Positions 44,181-58,120 of a DNA stretch of 64,000 bases are shown piece after piece. The notes under the pieces are model-generated. The model was not told the origin of the DNA, searched no databases, and worked only from the letters and a program-made list of their open reading frames with translations. The DNA is taken from positions 52,077,870-52,141,869 of the forward strand of contig CM054117.1 in NCBI GenBank assembly GCA_028673005.1, read 5' to 3'. Both the position numbers and the translations under genes were made by a program. Source of the stretch: Tanypteryx hageni. Taxonomy: Eukaryota > Arthropoda > Insecta > Odonata > Petaluridae. The stretch's first letter is position 1. Each line of letters starts with the position of its first letter.

Positions 44181-47125
44181 TTTGCTGGTAAACATGTAGT
44201 TAGCTGTGTTGACAGCTATGTAGTTGTCCGTGCAAGCAACTGTGTAGTTTATCCCATTAGCGCGTAAAGTTATCTCTTGATTATCTTTTTTGAATTTCGT
44301 TAGTATCTTCATTATTTTGGGGTATACACAAAAGAAACTCGAGTGAGATTAAAGTTAGCCGATTGTATTATTAGGAATGACAAGAGACCGTAATACAAAA
44401 AGAAAACACCATCATATGCCATAGAAAACAATTTCCTCGTCCGTCCAATTTATCGGACTCCATGCGTTAATGAGTTAATTTAATGTCTAATTATGTTTAC
44501 ACAAAACGAATCGAGTATTGTCAGGCACACGCGAGTTTATTGTAGATAGAAAATAAAGCGTTATCTAAGTCATCCAAATTTCAGTTTTTCTTGCCAAAAT
44601 GTCACTTGAAAACGCAGCAGCTTCAGGGAAAACGAATGAATTATTAGTTCCGCAATTCGCTTTAGTTTCAAATTATATATTATCTTATTTCCCACATGTG
44701 TTGTCAATGGTCATTTAAAAAAAAGATATGTATGGCTCATATTGAGTCCTATTTTTTTCAAGAAACCTTTGTTGTTCGCAGACTCCGGCATGTGTCGCAT
44801 TTTTCTTCCCTGTCCAAAGAGGCGAAACACCTAAAAAATTTTACGACTATATCCCAAGGCTGTTATTCGTCCATATAATAGCGTCGTCTCCCAAGAAATC
44901 TTTTCTCGCAAGGCATTATCGGATATCCCGTAGGAATGATCGTACCAAGCTCCTCTGTGACCCGTTTAGCCCGGGAGTGAGACGTCATCAAAATGAGATA
45001 TACCAAAAAAAAGGAAAAGAACCCTCCAGTTTTCCACGGGCGTTGAACCTGCTTCATAGCAGAAGTGGTGGACACCAAATTCCAAGAAAAATGTCAATCT
45101 CAATTTATAGATCAGGAAATATGACGAGTATTTTGAAAGATGGAAGTAAAGCGAAAATGTCGTTGGGTGAGGATATAATACAGAAGAAAACCTTCTCGAT
45201 AATATTGGTTTGATTATTCATGGCTTAGGTTGCTGAAATAAATAGGATTTATATCAGACCTCATGAAATATCAGCTTTTTGCTAATTTTTTTGCTTTCGG
45301 TGAAAATAGGAACAAAAATTTTGCGATCCCGCAAAATTTCATCTCATAAAATATCAAGCATTCAGATATAGTCACCTTACCACTATCTGAATTTAATGTG
45401 AAATTGTATGGTAAAAAGAGCTATTTTTGTCCATTTTAAAATTCAGTCGTGTAGGTTTTATTTGTTAGAAGCGTCGAGTCAAGCTGGTAAAACAGAAAGA
45501 TTTAAATCGATCCTTCCTTGAGGTTTTTCATCTTATGCAGCCTGCAGATGGGGAAGTATTTTGACTACGTCTTTAAAGCATTTAAGGGAGAAAAAATTAA
45601 TTTCTTCTTATATGTATACTATTTTCAAAAGTGCGTCAAATTAGACCATTCGAGATTTGATTCAATTCCATCTCGGGCTAAGGAGGGAAAGATCCTAATT
45701 TAAAAAAATAAATTGAGAGGGTCGTAAGAAAATACTGAATGTTTACCCTGCTTCCAACGGAATTAGGAATCGCCCAAAAAATTCGTCGTCAAAAAAATTG
45801 CAGAGGGTAAGAAATTAAAGAGAGAGAGGAAGACTCTCCGTCCCATCTGGCGAAAGAGAGAGAGGGAGGGAAATAGAGAGGCTGAGAGCAAAGAAGAGAG
45901 TGAGCGAGGAATAGATGAAACGTGAGGGGAGGTGAAGGCGTGTATCAAGGCGATGTGATTGGGAGAAATGGAAGTGAAGGAAAGAATCAGCGAGGGAGAG
46001 TAATTGAGGTGCCGATGTGAAAAGGAGAGAAAGAAAGGTAGGTGTCTTTATAGGAGAGCTTTTGAAATTGTTAAAATCTAATTTTCGATGTTACACAATA
46101 TTGTGGATTATATAACGTATACAATCGCGAAGATTATAAGCCCGCTCGTACGTTCTTAGTTTGAGTCAGCTTGTGTTTTTCGAAGATTTTTTGAGAAATG
46201 TTTTCAGAAAATAACTCCCTCTTCCACCAAATAATTTTACAATTTATCTACATTGGCACTGGGATTTGCGGTGCTAAATTCACAATTGAAATAACCTTTG
46301 CAAAAATCGATGAAATTTTCAATGGTGAAATAAATTATATTTATATTATACATATTTGATCATACGATTTGATGTATATACAGTATAATCAGAGAGTTGA
46401 ATTTACAGTAAATATTATGATTGCGGAAGTAATGAGAAAAGAAAAGAATTGGAGTATAAAAGAAGAAGTGCAGGAGTTATAGAGAGAGAGATTGCATATG
46501 CGCTCGATAGGTTTTTTTTACCGATTGGATCTCTTTATTTGTTACATTTTGAGAAACAAAATTACAAAGTTAAGGTTTTTATATTTTTTGAAAGGTTTTA
46601 CAGCATATACATATAATTTGGACAAATATTTTTAAGAAGTTACATAAAAATACTTGACAAATTAATACAAAATAGTTATTTTTCCTTTTTTGCTTTTTAG
46701 ATATTTTTATATCACAGTTTTCCCTCTAAGAAGAGTATAAGTCATTTGTTAAAGCTTTGCAATATATATTCTTGACTGTACCGCGCACACAGACATTTTT
46801 TGTGCTTCAAATATTTTGTGCTACGAATTCGCATTTTAAGTTCTCGTGTCAATGGAAATTTTAACATTTTGTTCGTAAAGGTGACTATTATTGCTTTGTG
46901 AGTGAAAATTTTAAAAGTCGCCGAGTCCTCTCCTCTTTGAATAAACTCTAAAGTTACGTGGGTCTTAATTCTTTTGATTAGTGCGTTTGTTATATCCGGC
47001 ACGTAAACTACGTCTTCTGCTCTTACGCACTTATTCATTAGTTTGTATATAGTTCCGATAGCTGTATTTTTAAAAATAATTTACTAGTCTCTTTCCCCTA
47101 TCACATTGCTTAGCGTTTCTAAAAC
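44181..47125. other. Gene-free stretch
   Basis: No supported gene. The plus strand is GA-rich at 45800-46050. The minus-strand frame at 46742-47038 (98 codons) has no domain I recognise. It lies next to the LINE fragment at 47126 but shares no clear motif with it. Confidence 0.45.
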
Positions 47126-47554
47126 CTACTGCAAAATTTCATGAAGTATCCATTCCGACCCGATGATGCACTTCCACCACTCTTTGATTTTTTCCCACAC
47201 TGGCTGCACTGTTACGCGCTTGAAAATTATATGTATGACATCACCGATCTCCCCGCACAAAGGGCATTTCCCGTCAGCTCTCTTTCCCCACTTATGTGAT
47301 GTCGCCGGTGTTAGGAGCCTATCGCGCCAGAATTTCCACAAAAACTCAGCATCGATGCTATCGTTCGGGGATTGGCGGAGTTGCTCCCAGTCCGGCGTCA
47401 ACATCGGGTAAAACAGTTGACTTCCCTGTTTGGTAAGGTGTCCCTAAAAAGTTTTTCAGTATTACGCCCTTAAGCTGTCTCCCATCTCCGGGGGATATAT
47501 CGTTTTTGCTGTGATCTAAAAGGCTGAGGATGTCTGTCGTGATAAAATACGGGG
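47126..47554 (-). pseudogene. LINE ORF2 C-terminal fragment with zinc-binding motif
   Basis: The minus-strand frame has FLWKFWRDRLLTPATSHKWG followed by KCPLCGE and a downstream His, the RT-associated CCHC-like zinc-binding region found after the reverse transcriptase in several LINE clades. An upstream piece (47410-47554, ILSLLDHSKNDISPGDGR...) continues in another frame, so there is a frameshift near 47405. The catalytic domain is missing. It is not from the RTE family, which has a different C-terminus. Confidence 0.75.
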
Positions 47555-47794
47555 TATTTATTTAGTTCCAATCAATTTTATATGAAAATTTCACTTTCGT
47601 GCAACTTCCACCGGTCGTTGGGAGTTGCGTGATGTTTTTTAATTGTCACATAACATTTTTTATATTGTATTAGAGGCCTTCTTCTCGCAGATGTCGTCAT
47701 TTGTTGTGTTGGGAGGTTGTCAAATGTTTTGGGGATGCCTTCCGGGGAAATTAGGTCTCCATATAAAAGTAACTTCCAGTGCCTTCCACAGGGA

Positions 47795-48000
47795 TTTCTC
47801 TTGTTACTTTCTGCATATACGTAGTACAGGAGAAAGTATTGTTTTCATGGAAAAAAATCGACTTCGAGATTTCAACGGAAATACACGTTTTCAGGTCTCC
47901 TGAACACGTTTTGACCATTTCCTCGATGATGTGTGTGTATGTGATAGCTTTTCTGTGAGTGCTCTAACTCTAAAACTATTAATCAAGTCATCGCGAAATT
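47795..48000 (-). repeat. Family F repeat, inverted 3' piece
   Basis: Its reverse complement matches 40110-40310 (AAAATCGACTTCGAGATTTCAACG-type block, TCAGG.CCTGAACACGTTTTGACCAT, ATCGAGG). Confidence 0.7.
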
Positions 48001-48059
48001 TTATATTTAAATTTTTTATAAAAGTCAGAAGAGCTCATGAAAAAGAAAGAACTTAATCA

Positions 48060-48118
48060 CTTCCACAAATTTAATTTTGCACGACCGGTTTCACTGCTAT
48101 CGTAGCATCATCACTCTT
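48060..48118 (-). repeat. Hammerhead-like repeat, ACCGGTCGTG class
   Basis: On the minus strand the order is GTGATGA (48114-48108, consensus CTGATGA), T, hairpin GCTA-CGA-TAGC, GT, GAAA (48092-48089), then CCGGTC and a TTTGTGGAA end. It is the same family as the inverted insert at 6483-6566. The first core base is changed (C to G), which would kill cleavage. Confidence 0.6.
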
Positions 48119-50924
48119 TGATGGGTCTTTTGGATATCCATATCTTTCTTGTCAACCACTTTTCGTATGCGAATCAAGCATTCCCGGAAAATTTATAACC
48201 AGTATATATTAATGTTTTCTAGTGTTTTTCATCTGTAACTTTAGTGAGTCCTGATTGGAATTCATAAAGCAGAAAATTAAACTTTAAATTAAGTTTTGAC
48301 GATATTTTTTGATGATTTTATAAGCGTAAAAATCCGATATCGTGAATAACTACGCTACAGGGTAAATACCCGTTGAAATTTATTTAAATAACAAACGTAA
48401 TATTCATCACTTTTTATGTTTCTCAATGCAATACACAATATCTGATCTCCATCAAACAAATTATCCTAAATAGTGTGAATTAAAAAAGCTACTTACCGAG
48501 TTCTTCCGTCGTCAAGGCAAACAAAACAAAAAGCTAACTATAATATTAGCAGTCGTGTGTTCGTTCGCTTTTCTTCCACGCCTTAGGAATGGCGCTGCAG
48601 TATATGATCACCAACCAACAATGCTTATTATGCATATGAGATAACAATTTATCTGTTATTCGAAGGTTCTCAGTTTTTGTCTCCTATTTGGCGATCACTC
48701 CATAACATTTTCTCCAATTATATCTCATATTACTCCTTAATAACTCCTTAATAACGTGTTTACTATTTAATCAACTTAATACACAACTTAAGATTAAAGA
48801 TTACTTGCATAAAGAATATCATTTGTTCGTTTATTTGTCCGTTTGAATATGAAGTGTGGTGGTTCGTCATTCCATGACAAGTTTGTGCGGGATAATATTC
48901 TTTGCACATTGCTATTGAAATTGTTTAGCCTTTAAAAAAAGATCGAAATTCCGGGGCATTGATCCGCCCAAAAAATTTATCGGGGCTGGGATGGATCTTG
49001 CTAAATCGGTGTGTCTGGTCATTCTGCTGTAAAAGGTAAAAAAATCGGAGGAATCCGGATGAGAATGAATTTGAAGTAGGTCTTTTGCGGAGGAAGACGG
49101 AGAAAGGACGAAGGAAAGTAGAGACTACGGGTTAAATGGAAGAGAAAATGATGTGTTAGAGGGAGTCTGGTTTTGAAATATATTGCAAGAAACGGTACTT
49201 GTGTGTAGCGAAAAAAATATAAGCAGCCCGCAGGGAGAGAGGAATAAGAATTATATTAAGGGAGAGAAAATGCTCCGTTCAGACTGCATAAAAGACAATC
49301 ATATATTTTTAACGGATAAGATCTCTAATTTATCTTTATTTACAGTGAGACTTAAGTAAACCATAAAGGAAAATTACGTGATAGGTTTCTTTAAGGTATA
49401 AGTTATTGCGTAAACATTTTTCCCCTCGGGGAGTAACAAATTGATTGCATTTTTATAAGCACGTGTTTCATAAAAATGCACGTCACTTTCATTTGTGACG
49501 TTACCAATCAATACCTGTACATATTAAAACGGAGAAACTGTGGTTGTTACGAAAGAAGATTACATCGCTTTTTGTATTCCAAACCTGTATAGAATGGAGA
49601 CGAAATGAGATTTTGAGCTTTACAGAGAATTGCTTTACCCCAAACAACAGTTCCGGCGTCAAAAATGAAGAACAAAGTACGGCTTGCATCAACGGATAAA
49701 CTGAAAGATTTTTTGCCACCAAAAAGTTACGCTCCAACTTTCTTTTTTCTCAATTTTTGGGTTGCCGTTCTTAAAAAAAAAGCATTCTAAATTGGTACTG
49801 GGTCAGCCGAATGGAATTTCCCACGTGATTTGCAGTTTGTTCAAAATACTGTGCCGAAACTCAGCGTTATGTAGTACAAGTGATTTGCTCCGCGTAGCAT
49901 GTAAACTTTCTTCCTTTCTCTTAGCCACTGTGGTAGCACAAAAAGGATATTTTCGGTTTATTTTTATCAGGAATGAATTCGTTACACCCAAGTTTCTTCT
50001 GTCGCTCTGTCACTACGTGGATTAACTTTGCAATTAGTTTCTTGGAGTGGCTAATTGATACGGGAAACACGGAATTATTAAACTGTATTGCAAGTCGGAT
50101 GACTTTGGCCTTTTGTTTATTTTTTCTTCTTATGTTTGACTCACCCTCTGTCGTTATCTCTTTCTTTGCATTGTTCCTGTCCCAAGTACTGGAAGACGTT
50201 AAAATCCCCTTGCATCGCCCAAAAAATTATTTTTGTGAAAAGAGCAAATTTCAGAACACGCGTTATCCTCTTCAAGCCACATTTATTCCTTGTTTCCGGA
50301 GGGAGCTCCAAATGTGCATCATTTTATTTTGGAACTTTTTCAGCGCTTGTGATAAGGTTCTTTGTTGAATTTTTCTATGGAAATAGTAAATCTGTGTTCA
50401 TTAACTGTTTAATTTTCCGAGAAAGATAAAAAGTGTTATGTTCTTATCAAGATGAGGTACACAGGCGTTGTGTTTTTCTTTGTTACGATGGTAAAGGTTA
50501 GGTTACAGTTCCCGTTTATGTTCGCAAAATGAGGAATATTTATTTATTCGAGAAGGATTTAAAAAAAAATAATTTCTTTGAATGCTCCCAAACACCTCTC
50601 GGTATCTTATAGAAATTTCGGATAGCATAAAAAATAGGCTTTCTATTCTATTTTAGGTTCCTTTTGACTGGAATAATATGCCAACTTTTAGTCGATTCAT
50701 AGAGAGCTAATACATTTTTATGAAAGTGGCTTTTCACAAGAAAGCAAAAGCAAAAACTTACGAAAATCCTAAACTTCCTTTCTGAGAAGTTAAGAGTTTG
50801 CGAACGTCTTTTGATAGAATCTGTAACTCATCTGAGAAAATATTTATGGCAAACCTACATAAAACGTATTGGATAACAACCGAAAGTTTGCCGCAGCATT
50901 CCATGCGACTTCGTTTTTCTCTCG
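48119..50924. other. Gene-free stretch
   Basis: Open frames at 49762-50429 overlap in two registers and show no conserved motif. No other feature could be supported. Confidence 0.45.
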
Positions 50925-51248
<324 letters not shown>

Positions 51249-54059
51249 AATATATATATATATATATCGTTACAGACTGACACGGCAGAAATGAAACTTT
51301 AAATTCAATAATCTAAGTCTTCATCGCCAAATTTTCACCTTATTGCCTCCATTACTGTCAAAACAATCTCGTTATTTTCCATTATAAGAAAAATTCATGA
51401 GTGTGCCATTATTTGCAGAATATCTGATTATGGATGAAAATTTAAAAATTCAAATTAAAATACTTAAATTGCAATGATTGCGGTCTAAGAGAGAACATTT
51501 TACTGATAGAAAGGAGTAAGAATAATATGGTTTTTTGCAACATTGGCTATTTTACTATCCAATAAATAACATTAATGTCTCTATATTAAGTTTAAGATAT
51601 CTTCGAGCTTGCTAATATTAATTTTTCAACTTTGAACCATTCTCTTCTTTGCATTTGTATATATGCATAGTCAGGAAGAATTACTTTATATATATAAAAA
51701 GTAAAGACGACTGAAAACTTATTTTTCCAGCCATAAATCTATTTTTAACGGCTTTTCCTTTTATCGCGTTCTAGGACTCTGAAGAAATTCCGATAATTTA
51801 AACTTTTTCCGTTCCAGATTCGGCTCGACTGTGGTGTCTAATCTTCCTCCGAGAACCTTAAGAACCTTTTCACTTTTTTGTTCTCCAAGAATCTTGTTCG
51901 TCATTGAGAAGTGATCTGGCCGTTCTCTGATGTGACTCATGCATGTGTCTTGGAGTGCCTCAAGAGGATTATTGCTTGGGGAAGGTAGGGAGACGTCGAT
52001 GCTTAAGGAAAAAGAAATTCCATTTCAGTTCTTTCACTTCAGTTGAACAAGTTGCCAACTGCACAAAGCAAGGCATTTGATCTAGACGTGTTAGTGCTCT
52101 TAAAATGCTCGCTATGGCTCTCCTAAATTTATAGTTTTCTCAGAGAATATTAAAGTTTAATTTAGCAATAGTTTAGATGTGGAAATCTGAAACAAAGCAC
52201 GTATAGAAGCGACATCCACACTGGATGCCGCGGCACATTGGGGTATCATAGTGGACTTTTAGGTGTACCGCGAGTAACTTTGTAAACTAAATAAATCAAC
52301 GATTTGAAAATGTTGGTTGACCATTAGGGCAATAACCGTCATTGATTATATATTGGTGTTGTAACAACGGACGGATGCACTCAACGGTAGTTGTAGCCGC
52401 ATCAATAAATATTAAACCTTGTTTCGAGGTTGGGGTGGCCCAAAATCCTGAAAGGGCGCCTCGCCATCCATGCAAGTCGTTTTCAAATATTTTGCCCTCA
52501 ATATTGGTTCGACCTTAAGTTTTGAAACTTCTTCGATATAGAAAACATTTCGTTACCTTGACTAACTTTCATATGATCGCGACTCATGGTCTTGAATCGC
52601 TCCATCCATCCATCCATTCTTCCGTTATTGATTGGAATTATTGGTAGTACGTTAAGCATATTATAAAATACCATATTTCTCTTTAAATCCACATCCCACG
52701 TTTGTCTCCTCCTGTAGAGTTTCGAGGGAAGAAGCAGAACGTCACACACACAGGATATTCCCGCATAGCGTCACACTCCCGACCGCTCTCCCCACGGCAT
52801 TAGCGGCGACGCCGACGGCTGCTTCTCCTCCGCGGTAAAGGGGATGGGAATAGAGACAGGTTTTGGTTTGCTGAGTGTAGATTATTTGGTCCGTTGCATT
52901 GAGATCAAGGGGGCCATTGAGGGCAGGGTGTGCACGGAACAAATGGCTAGGGAATTGTCACGTTCATCGTAGGCTGTGATATATTGGCCTCAGTACGGTG
53001 CAATAGTATTTTACGGCGATGAGTACACGAGGCGATCGTTTCTGCTACGTTTTTCATCACAGTGGGGCATCGAGGGGTAAGGATTTGTGGTGCGTCTGTT
53101 AGCACCGTTAGGCTGCTTATATTGTAACTCCGCTTATGATGATGCTGATTACTTACATGTATAAAGATATAAAGGTGCTACTCTATAGAACTTGTGTATG
53201 ATGAAATTATTTTTTGGGCAATGTATTACCATAATTTGAATACATATTCATATTTACGGAATGTATTAACGTTGATAATATTTTTTTGAAGCAGCAAAAT
53301 ACGATTTTTCGTCAGAAATGTTTCTTAATTTTTAGATAGCATAGCATTGTTGCGGTCAGGAACGCTTCTAAAGAGGAATTAGGCGTTTAAATTCGGCATG
53401 TACGAGGTAGCGCACTGGATAAATAAATCGCAATAGATCAATCCTATTTCGACGAAATTATTATAGTACTCTGCGTGAGTTTCTGCATGTGACAAATGTG
53501 CAGTTGTCTAACATAAGAGGATGGATTCGATGCCAGGATAGTTTCTATTCTCCATTTGATAAAACGTAAAAGACTGTAAGACATCTTTCGTATTGATTTT
53601 TAAAATTACTTATAATTGTCGAAGAAATTATAAACTTGAACCATAATACGTGCAAAAGAGTGCTAGTATATTTTCCTATCGTATATTTTCAAATACAATT
53701 CGAATTGACTCAGAAAATTGCTTTGAAAACGATCATTTCAAGTTTTTTGTGAATAAAATATTTCGTTTCCAAAACCACCAGCATTGTTGTCGTACCTACT
53801 CATAAAATTATATTGGACCGTGTTAGAAAAACGGAAGAAGAGGGAGTATGGGGAAAAGAAAGGGTGAAAGAGAGATTATGATTACTTTAGCATGGCTTAA
53901 ATCAATCTTCTTTGCACTGCATATTGTGACAAGTTTCAGAGATTTAAATAAATAATAATTCTTATTTGGGAATAATTTTAAAACGAGAAAAAATTCTTTT
54001 TAATACTTTAAAATAGTTTTTGATTATAGATATAAAAATGGCATTAAATTCAAACCACA
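51249..54059. other. Gene-free stretch
   Basis: A short (TA)n lies at 51248-51268. Composition is more GC-balanced at 52740-52960. No gene could be supported. Confidence 0.45.
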
Positions 54060-55745
54060 TTGTAGCAGGTATTATCTCTACTATAAATATTTTGAAGAAT
54101 TTGTTTGTTTGTGCATTTATTACGCAACAACTACAGAACATTGAAGCAAGATGAAGGTTCCATTTTAACCGCAATAAAAAGAAAAGCGAAATGGGAGGGT
54201 TTATAAAGCGATTTGAACTACATTTTTTATTTTAAAATTTTTTCTTTTAATTTTTCTCATTTAAATAACGCGGAAATGAGCATATTGTTGGATTAACAAC
54301 ATTTTAACCGCAATAAAAAGTAAAGCGAAATGGGAGGGTTTATAATGTGATTTTAACTACATTGTTTATTTTAAAAATTTTTTCTCTTTTAATTTTTCCC
54401 ATTTAAATAATGTGGGAATGAGCATATTGTTGGATTAGCATTCTACTTGACAACCGTTATAAACAATACGTAATATTAACTATAATAAATAATATAGGTA
54501 TGCTTAATATAATCTAAAGTAGGGAAGAAATGAACACCAAGGTTATTCAAAGGACAATCTCCAAAAAACTATAAATCTGGCTAATTGTTTCAAAAGGTAA
54601 GCCGAAGACAGTTTTAATGTGAAATTTTAAGTTTTCGTTCTCTAAAAACTTTTTATGTATTCCGTATATTCTCTATACTTAATAGACAGCAAAATTTGTT
54701 TTTTATTAACATTGAAAATTAATAAGGTGAAAGATATCTCAGAAGGTACAATAAGAAAACTTCTATAACAATTCTTTAATTTAGACCAAAATTTATAATC
54801 GTTAACTCTTCCTCCCTTGAACAACTATATGTACATTTTGCTTTCCTTTCAACTGAACATTTGTATTGACCAATTAAGTCAATTGAACTTATTACATTAA
54901 AACAACACTTTCAATGTCGTACTGACATACTTTTTATCGCTTAAATATATTTCAAAGTCAGGGAGCTCATTTTGTTTCGTAGATTTGACTTTAAAATGTT
55001 TACGTGACAAATTAGACTCCCAAAATCAGCCTTTGAATGTGATAACGTATGGTTAAGCTAAATTTGTTATATCTTCATACGTGTTTCCACCGGTTGCATT
55101 CCTGGAATCAATTCCTGTCCAAGAATTAAATGTTTTTGGGAGACATAACCACATTATATCATGCAGTCACTGAAACTTAATTTGAGTGAAATAACGATAC
55201 TTTAAAAGTGATTCCATCGATTGTTTATTATGATTACTTGAAAATACATAAGAAGTCGCCAAATTTGTCGGCAAATGTGAATTAATCTTATCTATTATAT
55301 ATTTTGAAGAGGTTGTTGGTTTGTGCAAAAAGAAAGTCATGTTTCCCGAATAGCTACAGATACCAAATTTTGAATAAACAATTCAACCACTGAAATTAGC
55401 TTGATGCGCTAATTTTTACATGGAAATATTTTATGTAAAAGGTTTAAGCAATTATTTTCGTTTATTACGGTTTCATTTATTGCTGAGCGCCATTAAGATA
55501 TGCATGACTAAGACAGGCGAGTGCAAGAGGAAAAGAAACTAATGACCAAAAGGATTTACGACTTCAAGAACAAGGAAAGTGAAAGATATCACAGAATGTA
55601 CAAAAAGATAACTTTTACAACATTTCTTTAATTCCAACCAAAATATAATCTTCAACTTCTTTCTTCCTAAAATACCTATATTTACACTGCTTTCTCTTCA
55701 ACTCAACATTTGTACAGATCAGTTAAGCTAATTATACATATTAGA
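54060..55745 (+). repeat. Diverged 1.2-kb tandem duplication with an inner 139-bp pair
   Basis: TATTTTGAAGA...TTTGTTTGTGCA at 54085-54115 recurs at 55297-55330. GTGAAAGATATC(T/A)CAGAA...ATAA...CTTTAATT...AACATTTGTA at 54727-54870 recurs at 55578-55720. The first copy also contains two near-identical 139-bp units (54161-54299 and 54300-54436, CATTTTAACCGCAATAAAAA start), which explains the unequal spacing. No coding sequence is seen. Confidence 0.7.
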
Positions 55746-55794
55746 TTATAAAGGTTGGTGGCTTGATTAACTTATGGCACTATTTACATAGGCG

Positions 55795-55880
55795 GGAAAA
55801 CTCATTAAGCCATAAAAGTTTATAACTACCCGATGCATTTCGCCCACTAAGTGGACATCTTCAAGGGCGTACTTCACACG
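55795..55880 (-). repeat. Diverged copy of the 9680 Penelope-like arm
   Basis: Plus-strand AAAACTCATTAAGCC, GATGCATTTCGCCCACTAAG and GACATCTTCAAGGGCG match the left arm at 9694-9770. The hammerhead-like core on minus has TTGAAGA (55864-55858), so the essential first C is T. The hairpin TCCAC-TTA-GTGGG and GAAA (55841-55838) remain. It shows that the 9680 family is dispersed and old copies exist without the palindrome. Confidence 0.72.
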
Positions 55881-56468
55881 ACAGTGACTGAAAGTCAACT
55901 GTGAGGACAATTGTCACCATTAAGCACTACAATCAAAATTAACCTGGTTTCATTACTTGGTTTTATTCTCAAATCTTCCTCAATATCTTTTATCTTGACT
56001 TAAAAACCCGAGCAACGCCGGGTAATTATAAATTTTACATGATATTTCAACAGACTCACTACCACTACATAAGTCTTTGGAATGCGTAATACTTGAATAT
56101 CAAACAAATTATTAATTTACATGTATATAAAGAGGTGGCCTAACCTCAGCTTGCTAGCCGCATGTGGCTCTTTTATCTTAACGTGCCGTCCCTATTCATT
56201 TACACTCAAGGGCGTATCAAGGCTTATTACGTCAATATACAATAACGCGGTGCGACTAGGACTTTTTGGGAATGCTTGAGTGATATGGATTCTCTCTGAA
56301 TTGCTTTGAATACAAGTTACGTTTACTGCTCATATTTTCGTGCGCAAAGTGAGCGTCATGCGGCTCTCGAACTTAGGAAAATGATAATCACCTCTGTAAT
56401 ATAATATTAATCACTGAATTGAATATATGATTGTACAAGTTAACGTTTTAAATTAACCTGAGTAGCAC
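55881..56468. other. Spacer with GC-rich hairpin repeat
   Basis: AACCCGAGCAACGCCGGGT at about 56008-56026 is a known kind of short dispersed motif in arthropods. No gene could be supported. Confidence 0.4.
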
Positions 56469-56661
56469 TTATTTTTTCTTAGCGTATATGTCAATAACTT
56501 CACCTATTAATGTAGTTGGCAACTCATTGGGTCCCTTGATGGTAATTTTCATGCAATCCTGCAGTTTCCTGACCCATTCAATTTATAAACTTCGTCATGA
56601 AACTATTCATCGTGCTGAATGAGCGTTCAGCACTGGCAGTAGACACCGGATTGAAACACAG
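56469..56661 (-). pseudogene. hAT transposase C-terminal relic (ZMYM1-like)
   Basis: The minus-strand piece 1 reads LCFNPVSTASAERSFSTMNS, the hATC dimerisation signature. After a stop and frameshift near 56580, piece 2 reads LQDCMKITIKGP then a stop at 56469-56471, the typical end of this transposase group. Nothing upstream is recognisable, so it is a 3' fragment. It is a different insertion from the element at 5101. Confidence 0.8.
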
Positions 56662-58112
56662 CTTTACGCAAAAATCTTCAGTTCCACATATTCAATATTG
56701 GATTTTAAATATAATTCCAAATGGTTCTTTTTATTGTCTTCATATTCGGCTTCAGTGACGTATTTAAATAAACAAATATCATTCTACAATGCTTTCGTTT
56801 CGTGATTGGTCAAATTTAACACTTGACGTCACTTTCAAATAATCGTCATCATATAAGGGACAAATAACATTTCTTAATATTAAATAAATTAAATTGTAAT
56901 AATTTTCCCTGGGAGAGAATTTTATTTCACAGGGGGTGAAAATTCTCCTTGCATTCAACACTGAGCGCAACTAACATTGGAAAGCAAAATAAGTAGAAAA
57001 ATGTGTGTGCATATAAAAACATAAGACCATGAAGAATTATATTGATGAAGATTTTCACAAATGCTGCTCAATATGTTCATCGTTCATGTTTTTGAAAAAC
57101 TGCGATCTTTCTGATACCGATTTAATACAACAAATTACGCCACCAGTAAGTAAACCAACAAATCTGAATAAATCCAGTTTGAAATGCAAAAAATCCGATC
57201 ATTATTATGGAAGCCGTTGAAATATACAATCAGAGGTCCGTTTTTTCGCCACGACGCACCCTGTATTTTACGTTATTGCTTTTTTAATTCGCCATCTTCG
57301 AGTAACGTCCCGCGTACTAGAAAGACGTCCTTTTTTCTCGATTCGTTCACAACCTTTAAAGCCGTCGAAGTTTTAAAGCGACCCCACCGCGGTCGATGAC
57401 TTTCTCCGAAGAGTTTGGAATGATCCGATCCGCTCATTCTTCCGTTAATCGGACGATTTTTAGGGCACTTTCGACGAACTTGGGGTAGTCTGTCGGCGAG
57501 GAACCTAACCCGATTTTCCGGAACTCTCTAATGATCAAATGACGTGATCTTGCTTTATGCTTCGCTGATTAAAGAAAGGAGAGAGAGAGGGAGGAAAGAA
57601 ACAAAATACGGTGGAAGGGGAAATGTCTCCTTAATCGTATTGATATCGACTTACGGTCGTTACGGAGAAAATTCGGTACAGGCGGCAGGGGAAATAATAA
57701 TCGTCTTTACGAAAGGGATGTTACGTAATCGTCTTTCGGATTTTTTTGGCGGAGACCATTTTGATTCTCATTATCCTTGTCTCTTTGGATATTCTCTGAT
57801 TCTCTTTCGATTCCAACGCTTGATGAATATCTTACAGAAAATTTTTTTTTTCTGGTATTACCGGAAGATCATTTTTGTCCGCGTTTTTCATTCCATTCGA
57901 ATTAAATTCTCGTGTTACTCCTATGGAGAACTTTTGCTCATCACAAAGTGATTTCCAGGCTTACTGACACGCAACATTTAGTTTATAATTCCATCATTTA
58001 ATTACTGTGGTTATAAAACAATTAAAAACCTTAAAATATGAATTGAAAAGTATAGCACCTTCAGTAATTGGAGCTAAAGCGCCAATGTTGGTCACCTGAA
58101 GATTTTACGGGT
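56662..58112. other. Gene-free stretch
   Basis: No supported gene. Frames at 57184-57399 and 57544-57951 have no recognisable domain. Confidence 0.45.
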
Positions 58113-58120
58113 ATAGCAGT

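Noticed and set aside
46742..47038. 98-codon minus-strand frame next to a LINE fragment
   Set aside because: I could not match it to a LINE or other family; length is possible by chance in AT-rich DNA.
53396..53540. GAGGTAGCGCACTGG and GGATTCGATGCC resembling box A and box B
   Set aside because: They are too far apart and no cloverleaf forms.
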